From NCBI GenBank assembly GCA_041485125.1, contig JBGPIT010000106.1, positions 1-12,923 of the forward strand: DNA of 12,923 bases, read 5' to 3'. This document shows, one piece after another, positions 1 through 5,963 of the stretch. The position numbers were made by a program, and so were the translations under genes. This DNA comes from JBGPIT01 sp041485125 (GTDB lineage Bacteria > Desulfobacterota > Binatia > UTPRO1). The notes under the pieces are model-generated. The model was not told the DNA's origin. It saw only the letters and a list, made by a program, of their open reading frames with translations, and searched no databases. Every line of letters begins with the position of its first letter. Position 1 is the first letter of the stretch.

Positions 1-2
1 CG

Positions 3-1010
3 AACTACGAGATCCTCGGGGTCACGGTCTTCGGGCCCGACAGCCGGCCGATCGCGGCGGCGGGAGTCGGGGATCACAGTGCGAATAGGTTCCGCAGCGA
101 CGTGACCGTCCGATACACGCCGTGCTTGGCGCCCGACACCGCCAACACGGGTGGCGTCCCCGCGTGCAGCGCGCCCACTTGGGGCGCAACCTGCGACTTC
201 ACCTCCGGCGAGATCGAGGTCAACGACCATTCTTCCTCCTTCACGCCGTTTGTGCCCACGGTGCTCGGTCGTTTCCATGACCTCGTCGGTGCGTCGCCGT
301 CGTGCGCCGACGGCTTGTATCAAATCGCGACCCTGGTGCGCGCGACGGGCGACGTGTGCAGCGGCGCACCGTGCACGCTCGTGGATACGCTGGCGAGCGT
401 CGTCGTCCCAGCGGAGGATGGTGTCATCAGCGCGAGCACGGGCGCCTGGGATATGGCCCTGGCCGGCCCATTCGACACCGTCGAGGTGCGCGAAACCTTC
501 ATCGTCGACCCGCTCGGCGAGCCGCTCGCCAGTCCAGGCGTGACGAACGCGTTCGTCCTAGCGGACCCGCTGGTAAAGATCGCATTCCGCGACTCGGCGA
601 ATGCGACGGACGACCGGCTCAACCTCAAAGCAACGTTTCCGCACCCGCTGATCGACCCGACCGTCGGCGGTGCGACGTTCACGGTCACCGATCAAAATGG
701 GACGATCTACTCGGTCACCATCCCCGCCGGCTCGTGGCAGGTCCGCAAGCCCGGCGCGAAGTGGCAGTACAAGGACGCGACGGGCTCCCTCGGCGGCGTC
801 CGCAAGGTGTCGATCAACGAGCACACGGGCGGGAGCCGAGCGCCCGGATATACGATCAAGCTCAAGGCCAAGGACGTGAGCTTGAGCGGGGCGGACCTGC
901 CGTCGGTGAACCTGATCATCAGTCTCAGCAATGCCGCATCGGGGACGAGCATCGGTCAGCGTAATGCGAGCTGCAGGATCAAGCCCAAAGGACTCAACTG
1001 TCACCTCTGA
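3..1010 (+). CDS. Secreted beta-rich protein, C-terminal part (5' end outside the window)
   Basis: The reading frame is open from the left edge (first whole codon at base 3) to TGA at 1008-1010, so at least 335 residues are present and the start lies upstream. A GTG at 102 is in frame, but sensible protein sequence precedes it and no ribosome binding site sits before it, so I do not take it as the start. The protein has no recognisable catalytic motif. It contains Cys pairs (CLAP, CSAP, CDF, CADG, CSGAPC), a stretch beginning DRLNLKATFPHP, a WQYKD motif, and a C-terminal repeat-like strand pattern (YTIKLKAKDVSLSGADLPS) ending near two Cys residues (ASCRIKPKGLNC). This style of C-terminal region recurs in secreted proteins of uncultured deltaproteobacteria, from memory of such families. 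I infer an exported structural or surface protein; the function is unknown. A strong hairpin follows the stop. Confidence 0.7.
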   Translation, partial: NYEILGVTVFGPDSRPIAAAGVGDHSANRFRSDVTVRYTPCLAPDTANTGGVPACSAPTWGATCDFTSGEIEVNDHSSSFTPFVPTVLGRFHDLVGASPSCADGLYQIATLVRATGDVCSGAPCTLVDTLASVVVPAEDGVISASTGAWDMALAGPFDTVEVRETFIVDPLGEPLASPGVTNAFVLADPLVKIAFRDSANATDDRLNLKATFPHPLIDPTVGGATFTVTDQNGTIYSVTIPAGSWQVRKPGAKWQYKDATGSLGGVRKVSINEHTGGSRAPGYTIKLKAKDVSLSGADLPSVNLIISLSNAASGTSIGQRNASCRIKPKGLNCHL

Positions 1011-1011
1011 A

Positions 1012-1058
1012 CGCGGACGGCGCCGGCACGCATGAGCGTCGCCGGCGCCGTTTCCGCG
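1012..1058 (+). terminator. Strong GC hairpin after the first gene, probable terminator
   Basis: Bases 1012-1031 pair with 1036-1058: a 4-bp inner stem around the loop ATGA, one bulged C, a perfect 10-bp stem (CGGCGCCGGC with GCCGGCGCCG), a TT bulge, and a further 6 bp. It begins one base after the stop codon. There is no long T tract (only TTT within the 3' arm), so it could act as an intrinsic terminator or as a 3'-end RNA-stabilising structure. Confidence 0.6.
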
Positions 1059-1410
1059 ACCCGACTCTCGCCACCGCCGAACCCGGCATGGTAGTCGGAG
1101 TGCGACGCGACAGGCAGCGCCGGTAGGACGCCCTCCTTCCTGGCCTCCGATATGCCTTACGAGACTGCGGCGATGTGCCCGCTTTCGGCGCCGAGACCGT
1201 TCTGTTCGATGACAAAGAGGCGTCGCAGTCATGGCCACCGGAACGGGCTCGTCTGCCGGATTTCGGTACGGCCTGCCCTCGCGAGACGACGGCGCGCGGC
1301 CTCTCGGGCCGGGCGTCCGGTCTGTGTGCCGAACAGTTGCGCTACGCCGTACCGGCTGCCTAGAAAGAATTACGAGAGGCTGCACCGGGTACGGCGTCTC
1401 GCCTGCGATC
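1059..1410. other. Gene-free stretch, nothing recognised
   Basis: About 350 bases between the first gene's hairpin and the leader of the next gene. Short open frames exist on both strands, but their translations are Arg/Ser/Ala-rich in the way of random high-GC DNA. None has a signal peptide, a ribosome binding site or a family motif. It presumably holds the promoter for the gene at 1454, but I see no convincing -35/-10 pair. Confidence 0.5.
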
Positions 1411-1431
1411 CGCCCGGCGATTCGCCGGGCG
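1411..1431 (+). promoter_or_regulatory. Hairpin in the leader just before a ribosome binding site
   Basis: CGCCCGGC (1411-1418) pairs with GCCGGGCG (1424-1431) around the loop GATTC; two more bases can pair inside the loop. The stem ends 10 bases before the AAGGAGG of the next gene, so it would lie in the 5' untranslated leader. It could stabilise the mRNA, keep the ribosome binding site open, or be the terminator of an unseen transcript. No T tract follows. Confidence 0.4.
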
Positions 1432-1453
1432 AGCTCCCCGGAAGGAGGACCCC

Positions 1454-2602
1454 ATGAGTCGTCAGAGATTTGTTCTCTCCGCGACTGCAGCTCTCTGCTT
1501 GTCGGTCTTCACGGCGTCCCTGCCCGCCCACGCCATCACCGACCCGCTCACGGTCTGTAAGAAGACAGTCGTGAAGTCGCTCGCGAACTACAAGAAAACT
1601 CTACTCAAACAGGAAGGCAAGTGCCTCGACAAAGAGAACAAGCTCGCCATTCCCGGCCCGTGCCCGGATGTGGCCGCGAGCGCGAAGGTGCTGAGGGCGA
1701 ACGCGAAGGTGAAGACCAAGATCGCCTCGAAGTGCACCGTCGCGCAGCTGAACGGCCCCGGAGGCCTCGGGTACCGCACTGATTGCGCGTACGAGACGGG
1801 CGACGTCGCCGGACGCGAAGCCGAGTGCGCAGCGCTCCCGGTGACGAACACCAACGAGTTCGCGGAGTGCATGAAGTGCTGGAAAGGCGCCGAGCTCTCC
1901 GAATACCTCGCGATCCTCTATGCCTCGCACGCGGAAGAGGTGTGCGGCGGTGACCTCGGCGAAACATCTCCCGTGTGTTCCGATCTCGACTGCGCGGCGC
2001 CGCTTCCCGAGCAGCGAAACCTCGGCGACAACAGCGAGAACGACTGCCAACGCGGCATCGGCCAGGCCGGGATCAAGTATCTTCTCAAGCGCGAGAAGAT
2101 CATCGAGAAGTGCCTCCTCAAGGGCTGCGATCGCGCCCACTGCCTCGCCGGCACCTGCGCCGCCGACATCGCCGTGCCGCTCCAACTCCAGAGGGCCGAG
2201 GAGCAGAAGCAGGCGATCATCAACAACGCGTGTGGCGGCAATCGTAGTCCGAGTCCAAGCGCGCCCTTCTGCTGCCGAACCGGCACGGCGAACGCGTGCA
2301 CGACCACGCCGACGACCCGTCCCGACTGCGAGGCCATTCCCGGCGCAGCGGTGCAAGAGGGCAAGACGTGCAATGCGGGGACGCTGAAATGCATCCCGGC
2401 GCCGAAAACGATCACCTGGTGGAACAACTGCCCCGAGAGCGACGGGTGTCCCGGTGCGCCGGTGACGAGCATCAACGAGCTGATCGCGTGTGTCGACTCG
2501 AGCGCGAACGCAATCGTCGAGGACCTGCTCTGCATCCAGTTCCCGGGCTACCCGTGTCCCGTGGAGGGCACGCCGGCCGCGACGCCGACACCGACACCGT
2601 AA
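1454..2602 (+). CDS. Secreted Cys-rich protein with Pro/Thr tail, function unknown
   Basis: Start chosen at ATG 1454, six bases after AAGGAGG (1442-1448); it gives a textbook Sec signal peptide, MSRQRF followed by a hydrophobic core and cleavage after PAHA (about residue 27). The mature part of about 355 residues has some 28 cysteines, including AECMKC and FCC, implying many disulfides in an oxidising compartment. Residues about 30-90 are Lys/Ala-rich and helical (VKSLANYKKTLLKQ), with spaced Cys and a GPCPD motif. The second half has a short module (FCC, ACTTT, then DCEAIPGA) that recurs in the gene at 3342. The C-terminus is a low-complexity ATPTPTP tail, as seen in exported proteins of several uncultured deltaproteobacterial lineages. 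There are no catalytic motifs. I infer an exported or cell-surface protein; a binding or structural role is possible but not shown. Confidence 0.8.
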   Translation: MSRQRFVLSATAALCLSVFTASLPAHAITDPLTVCKKTVVKSLANYKKTLLKQEGKCLDKENKLAIPGPCPDVAASAKVLRANAKVKTKIASKCTVAQLNGPGGLGYRTDCAYETGDVAGREAECAALPVTNTNEFAECMKCWKGAELSEYLAILYASHAEEVCGGDLGETSPVCSDLDCAAPLPEQRNLGDNSENDCQRGIGQAGIKYLLKREKIIEKCLLKGCDRAHCLAGTCAADIAVPLQLQRAEEQKQAIINNACGGNRSPSPSAPFCCRTGTANACTTTPTTRPDCEAIPGAAVQEGKTCNAGTLKCIPAPKTITWWNNCPESDGCPGAPVTSINELIACVDSSANAIVEDLLCIQFPGYPCPVEGTPAATPTPTP

Positions 2603-2622
2603 CGCCCGGCCTTCCGTCGCCA

Positions 2623-2679
2623 TCGACGCGAGTGAAGGCGGAACGTCTCGCCCACACGTTCGCTCTCACTCGCGATCGA
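2623..2679 (+). terminator. Imperfect long hairpin after the 382-aa Cys-rich gene
   Basis: TCGA plus CGCGAGTGA (2623-2635) pairs with TCACTCGCG (2666-2674), one bulged A, then TCGA. Inside, GCGGAACGT can also pair with ACGTTCGC with a one-base bulge. It lies 20 bases after the stop at 2600-2602. There is no T run downstream, so it is a probable 3'-end structure and only a possible intrinsic terminator. Confidence 0.45.
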
Positions 2680-2949
2680 CGGCAAACTCAGAAATCCTAG
2701 CCGTTCGTCCTCCACGGAGATGCAACGCGACAGTTTCCAGTCCGGTACAATCCGCCTCACGACCCCACACGCGCACGCGTGCGCTGCGACAACTCGCGGC
2801 GCGGCTACGCTGGCGTACACGACGCACCATCTCGTCGATCGTCGTCACAATGCCACCGCGGTGGGTACGTCGACGTGAGGAATGCACGCGATCGCGAGGG
2901 CGCGACGATTGCAGGGTCGTGCCGGTACTCGTTCGCAAGGAGGAATGTG
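2680..2949. other. Intergenic leader region with one perfect palindrome
   Basis: The space from the previous stop (2602) to the next start (2950) is about 347 bases without a credible gene. Besides the hairpin at 2623-2679, the only clear structure is a perfect 14-base palindrome at 2771-2784 (GCGCACGCGTGCGC). That could be an operator half-site pair or chance in GC-rich DNA. No convincing promoter hexamers are visible. Confidence 0.35.
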
Positions 2950-3255
2950 ATGATGATGAAATCGATGTGTGCAGCGATATCCGCGCTCGTGCTCGGTGGT
3001 GTGATCACGCTTCCGTCGGGTGCCTTCGCCTACGGCGACGGCACGCCCGATACGAATCCACCCGCGGAGGAATCGCCGTGCGATGCGGCGGCGCTCCGAG
3101 GCGCGGCGTTTGGACTCTGCATTGCGTATTGCGAAGCGAATGACTGTGAGATCCAGCCGGACAAACACGCGTGCGCGGTGTTGCGCGCGAACTACGCGCG
3201 TATCACCGGTGAGGATCTCTTTCCCTGCGACGCCGGCGGGCCGGTCTTGCAGTAG
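2950..3255 (+). CDS. Small secreted Cys-rich protein, 101 aa, function unknown
   Basis: Three in-frame ATG codons lie in a row (2950, 2953, 2956). I chose the first, six bases after AAGGAGG (2937-2943); an upstream in-frame extension reads like non-coding sequence. The N-terminus MMMKSMCAAISALVLGGVIT, with cleavage after GAFA (about residue 27), is a Sec signal peptide. The mature protein of about 74 residues has six cysteines in the pattern PC, GLCIAYC, NDC, AC, PC. The core GLC-x2-YCEAxDC, followed by a spaced AC and a TGEDLFPC end, resembles a recurring short secreted motif in environmental deltaproteobacteria (from memory, not searched). Six cysteines suggest three disulfides and a small stable extracellular domain. 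It is acidic overall, unlike the neighbouring Lys-rich Cys proteins. Its partner and role are unknown. Confidence 0.75.
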   Translation: MMMKSMCAAISALVLGGVITLPSGAFAYGDGTPDTNPPAEESPCDAAALRGAAFGLCIAYCEANDCEIQPDKHACAVLRANYARITGEDLFPCDAGGPVLQ

Positions 3256-3272
3256 GAAGCGGAAATTTTCGG

Positions 3273-3302
3273 TTGACCGTGCTCGAAGGACGGACGTATT
3301 GA
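3273..3302 (+). promoter_or_regulatory. Weak sigma70-like promoter candidate before the 172-aa gene
   Basis: TTGACC (3273-3278) and TATTGA (3297-3302) are separated by 18 bases, in the 86-base gap between two secreted-protein genes. The -35 is good, but the -10 matches the consensus in only its first three positions, so this is a low-confidence call. Confidence 0.22.
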
Positions 3303-3341
3303 GGGATGGTCCCCGGGCAAACACCCCCTCAGGAGGAACAA

Positions 3342-3860
3342 ATGAGACTCTACGTTGCTTTAATGACCGCGATGCTTCTTTCGATCTCGACGGTGCCAGC
3401 TCGCGCTGCCAACCCCTCTGACTGTGAGGCGTTTCGCTGCGACAGCAAGGTCGCCGACGCGCTCGCGAACTGCCCGTGCCCGGACGTGAAGAATCACGGC
3501 TCATACGTGAGCTGCGTCGCACACGCGATGAACAAGCTCGCGAAGGGCGGCGACATTCCCACGAACTGCAAGGGCAAAATCAAGCGGTGCGCGGCGCGCT
3601 CGATCTGCGGCAAGCCGGGCTTCGTCACGTGTCAGGTCCCCGACGAAATCGGAACCTGCGGCACGCCCTGCAGCGCCGATGCGACCGCCGTCTGCTGCCA
3701 GGATGCGACGACCGCGTGTACGGTCGATACCGACTGCGTGATCAGCCGGAAGTGCAAGACCAAGTCGTCCACCGACCGGTGTACGGCGATTCCTGGCGCG
3801 GTGGTCGGCACGTCCGCGAGCTGCTGCGTGGACTGTCCAGCGCCTCAGCCAACACCGTAA
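3342..3860 (+). CDS. Secreted Cys-rich protein, 172 aa, function unknown
   Basis: Start chosen at ATG 3342, five bases after AGGAGG (3331-3336). An in-frame upstream frame from 3306 would bury the signal peptide. Residues 1-23 form a Sec signal (MRLYVALMTAMLLSIS, cleavage after ARA). The mature protein has about 20 cysteines. An N-terminal Lys-rich half carries CPCPD, KGKIKRC and SICGKPG. A C-terminal module carries GTCGTPC, VCCQD, ACTVDTDC, then DRCTAIPGAVV and SCCVDC. The CC-x-ACT-x-DC then C-x-AIPGA order matches the 382-aa protein encoded at 1454, so the two share a small disulfide module. The end, APQPTP, is a shortened form of the Pro/Thr tail. No enzyme motif is visible. Exported, disulfide-bonded and of unknown function. 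It is followed by a canonical terminator. Confidence 0.78.
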   Translation: MRLYVALMTAMLLSISTVPARAANPSDCEAFRCDSKVADALANCPCPDVKNHGSYVSCVAHAMNKLAKGGDIPTNCKGKIKRCAARSICGKPGFVTCQVPDEIGTCGTPCSADATAVCCQDATTACTVDTDCVISRKCKTKSSTDRCTAIPGAVVGTSASCCVDCPAPQPTP

Positions 3861-3872
3861 CGGAAGGGATCA

Positions 3873-3910
3873 CGTGGGCGGGCACTGCGTGCCCGCCCAC
3901 GCGTTTCTTT
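3873..3910 (+). terminator. Rho-independent terminator
   Basis: A perfect 13-bp stem (3873-3885 with 3889-3901, CGTGGGCGGGCAC with GTGCCCGCCCACG), loop TGC, followed by CG and then TTTCTTT. It lies 12 bases after the stop of the 172-aa gene. This is the clearest intrinsic terminator in the window. It also sits just beyond the 3' end of the opposite-strand ABC-F relic, but the T-rich side faces the + strand gene. Confidence 0.85.
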
Positions 3911-3996
3911 CGCGCACCCACGCAACGCCTCTTCCGAGCACCGGTGGGACGCCGCGCCGGATTCGCGCCACCCTGGCAGACCTCGGCGACACCGCC

Positions 3997-4475
3997 TCAA
4001 CTTCGTTTCGCGTCGAACTCCGCCCACCGCGCGTAGAGACGATCGACGGCGTCGTGCACTCCTGCAGCTCGCGGCAGCGCGCCGCGAGCTCGTCGGCGCG
4101 CATGTCGCGATCGCCGGGTCGTTCGCCGTCGCTTTGCAGCGCTCGAGCGTCTCTTCCGCGTCGAGGATCGCCGTTTCCATCGCTTCCCACTCGCGCCAGG
4201 TGAGCAGCTTCGCCGGCGTGAATGCACGCGCCGGCGTGTGTGCGGGACGCGGCTTCACGACCGGCGCACGCCCGGCCCGTGCGATTTCCCACTGCCGCGG
4301 CGTTGCCAGCGAGCGCGAGGACCGTCGTCGCGACGCCCTCGAAGAGGAAACGATCGTGCGTCACCAGCACCACCGCGCCAGGAAGCTCGACGAGGCTGTC
4401 CTCGCGCACCTCGAGGGTAGGGACGTCGAGAGCGTTGGTCGGCTCGCCGAGCACGAACAGGTCGGCCGATTGGAA
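3997..4475 (-). pseudogene. Degraded ABC-F ATPase (Uup-like) gene, 3' fragment with at least three frameshifts
   Basis: Reading the - strand from about 4475, one frame gives QSADLFVLGEPTNALD, then LVELPGAVVLVTHDRFLFEGVA and TTVLALAG (to about 4305). This is the Walker B, D-loop and His-switch part of the second ABC domain of an ABC-F protein. The expected DEPTNHLD is changed to GEPTNALD, losing the Walker B Asp. The match then continues in another frame (QWEIARAGRAP near 4290, then KLLTWREWEAMETAILDAEE and NDPAIA to about 4106). It returns to the first frame (MRADELAARCRELQE, 4103-4059) and ends in the third (VHDAVDRLYARWAEFDAKRS, stop 3999-3997). All pieces are in the family's order, so this is one decayed gene. 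The first ABC domain and the Walker A and signature motifs are absent. ABC-F proteins act on the ribosome; this copy cannot make an intact one. Confidence 0.85.
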
Positions 4476-4587
4476 CATCGACGCGTCGGGCGCCGCCGAC
4501 CTACGCACGCGCACCCGCATACCGAACGCTCCACGCGCAACTCGCACGACGGGTGTGTGTTCAGGTGCGCAAGGAGGTTTCACAGAG

Positions 4588-4836
4588 ATGCGTCGTTTCG
4601 TAATCATGTTGAGCGCGGTCGCACTGACCGCCACACCCGTACTCGCAGCCGCGCCGTCGCCGGGCGCCTCACCCAAGGGAGCCGCCACCGTGCACACGAG
4701 CGCCACCCCCGTGAAGGGTGCGCAGTCGACGACCAAGAAGCCGCAGAAGATCGCTTCGGCCGCTCGCAGCCATACGCGCCGGCATCATCAGGCAGCCGCG
4801 CCGAAGGCCGTCACGCCCGCCAGCGTCACCAAGTAA
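4588..4836 (+). CDS. Small secreted Ala/Lys/His-rich basic peptide, 82 aa
   Basis: Start chosen at ATG 4588, ten bases after AAGGAGG (4571-4577). It gives a signal peptide, MRRFVIMLSAVALTATPVLA, with cleavage after about residue 20. The in-frame sequence upstream overlaps the ABC-F relic and is not protein-like. The mature part, about 62 residues, has no Cys and no aromatic residues. It is built of Ala, Ser, Thr, Pro, Lys and His, with a basic patch SHTRRHHQ. The composition and signal peptide recall the enterobacterial acid-shock protein Asr, a periplasmic Lys/His-rich intrinsically disordered protein. That likeness is compositional only, so I do not assign the name. Likely a disordered periplasmic or secreted peptide. 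A hairpin follows the stop. Confidence 0.65.
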   Translation: MRRFVIMLSAVALTATPVLAAAPSPGASPKGAATVHTSATPVKGAQSTTKKPQKIASAARSHTRRHHQAAAPKAVTPASVTK

Positions 4837-4849
4837 CGCCAAGTGAGAC

Positions 4850-4874
4850 GCGGAGGGGTGGCCTGCCCCTCCGC
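4850..4874 (+). terminator. Hairpin after the small basic peptide gene
   Basis: GCGGAGGGG (4850-4858) pairs perfectly with CCCCTCCGC (4866-4874) around a 7-base loop, 13 bases after the stop codon. No T tract follows. Probable terminator or 3'-end stabilising hairpin, separating this gene from the aldo/keto reductase. Confidence 0.55.
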
Positions 4875-4933
4875 CGCTCGGCACTGGCCGACGAGCTTCC
4901 ACTAGGCAATCCTCTGAGGCAGAGGAGAACGCC

Positions 4934-5779
4934 ATGGAACGAGCTCGCGACGTGCGCGGCATCCGAGTGCCCGCTTTCCTGTACGGCACCGCGTGGAAGG
5001 AGGAGCGCACCCAAGAGCTCACCGAGCGGGCCGTCGCGGCGGGATTTCGGGGCATCGACACCGCGAACCAGCGCCGACACTATTTCGAAGCCGGGGTGGG
5101 GAGCGCCGTCGCGGGTGCCATCGCCGCCGGCGCGCTGTCACGCGCCGACGTGTTCCTGCAAACGAAGTTCACGTACGCGCGCGGTCAGGACGCTCGCTTG
5201 CCCTACGACCCGCGGGCGGATCTTGCGACGCAAGTCGCTCAGTCGCTCCAGAGCTCGCTCGAGCATCTCCAGACGACGTACGTCGATTCGTACGTGCTGC
5301 ACGGTCCCTCGCACGGACACGGGCTCAGCGAGGACGACCGCGAAGTGTGGCAGGCGATGGAAGCGCTCCAGCGCGCGGGCAAGGCGAAGCTGCTGGGCGT
5401 CAGCAACGTGACGCTCGACCAGCTCGAAGCGCTGTACGAGCTCGCCGACGTCGAGATCGCATTCGTCCAGAACCGGTGCTTCGCGCGCACCGGCTGGGAC
5501 CGGTCGGTACGCCAGCTGTGCGCGCTCCACGGCATCGCGTACCAAGGCTTCTCGCTCCTGACCGCCAACATCCGCGAGATCACCGGGTCGGCAGCGCGCC
5601 GAATCGCCGACCGCCACGCGCGCACCCTGCCGCAAGTAGTGTTCCGTTTTGCACTCGAGCTCGGAATGATCCCGCTCACCGGCACTTCGAGCGCGGCGCA
5701 CATGGAGGAAGATCTCGCCTCCTTCGACTTCGATCTCGATCCGAGCGAGGTCGAGACCCTCGAGCGCATCGCGGGCTGA
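4934..5779 (+). CDS. Aldo/keto reductase family oxidoreductase
   Basis: 281 residues, slightly shorter than most of the family (about 280-330). ATG 4934 follows GAGGAG (4922-4927) by six bases. The protein is a cytoplasmic (beta/alpha)8 barrel enzyme with no signal peptide, expected to reduce carbonyls with NADPH. The catalytic tetrad can be placed at Asp42 (FRGIDTAN), Tyr50 (RRHYFEAG), Lys78 (FLQTKFTY) and His123 (SYVLHGPS). Tyr lies eight residues after Asp rather than the common five, the spacing of a subgroup with a TACQxxHY-like motif. GVSNV (155-159) and FVQNR (177-181) are the usual barrel strands, and MIPLTGTSS near the C-terminus fits the cofactor phosphate-binding loop. The LPYDP segment after strand 3 also fits that subgroup. 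The substrate is not predictable. It appears to be a single-gene unit: a hairpin precedes it and another follows the stop. Confidence 0.9.
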   Translation: MERARDVRGIRVPAFLYGTAWKEERTQELTERAVAAGFRGIDTANQRRHYFEAGVGSAVAGAIAAGALSRADVFLQTKFTYARGQDARLPYDPRADLATQVAQSLQSSLEHLQTTYVDSYVLHGPSHGHGLSEDDREVWQAMEALQRAGKAKLLGVSNVTLDQLEALYELADVEIAFVQNRCFARTGWDRSVRQLCALHGIAYQGFSLLTANIREITGSAARRIADRHARTLPQVVFRFALELGMIPLTGTSSAAHMEEDLASFDFDLDPSEVETLERIAG

Positions 5780-5783
5780 TCGC

Positions 5784-5816
5784 CGAGCTCATCACGTCGT
5801 CGCCGTGCTGAGCTCG
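5784..5816 (+). terminator. Hairpin after the aldo/keto reductase gene
   Basis: CGAGCTCA (5784-5791) pairs with TGAGCTCG (5809-5816). After a one-base T/C mismatch, CACG (5793-5796) pairs with CGTG (5804-5807) around a 7-base loop. It starts four bases after the stop. There is no T run, so it is a probable but not canonical terminator. It separates the reductase from the large AAA+ gene downstream. Confidence 0.5.
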
Positions 5817-5963
5817 ACGCGACCCGGCGCGGTTCTCTGCCGTGCCTCGTTGACACGCAGCGCGGTTATGGCGCAGACATCATCCCCCCATGAACATGCC
5901 AGCCGTCTCGAACCGGCCGAACTCAGGCTGGCGGTGCTGATCGCCTGAGAACGGAGGCCGCGA

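Noticed and set aside
1152..1457. Small + strand open frames in the 1059-1453 gap
   Set aside because: Several overlapping short frames without ribosome binding sites or recognisable composition; the first real start is ATG 1454.
1601..2623. 340-codon open frame on the - strand opposite the Cys-rich gene
   Set aside because: The + strand has a signal peptide, ribosome binding site and patterned cysteines; the antisense product is Arg/Ala/Leu-rich without a family pattern.
4134..5411. 425-codon + strand frame spanning the ABC-F relic, the small basic gene and part of the reductase
   Set aside because: Its translation is Arg/Ser-rich noise and it runs out of frame through two better supported genes and a hairpin.
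5850..5883. TTGACA as a -35 element before the large AAA+ gene
   Set aside because: No acceptable -10 is found at 16-18 bases; the best A/T-rich hexamers fall at the wrong distance.
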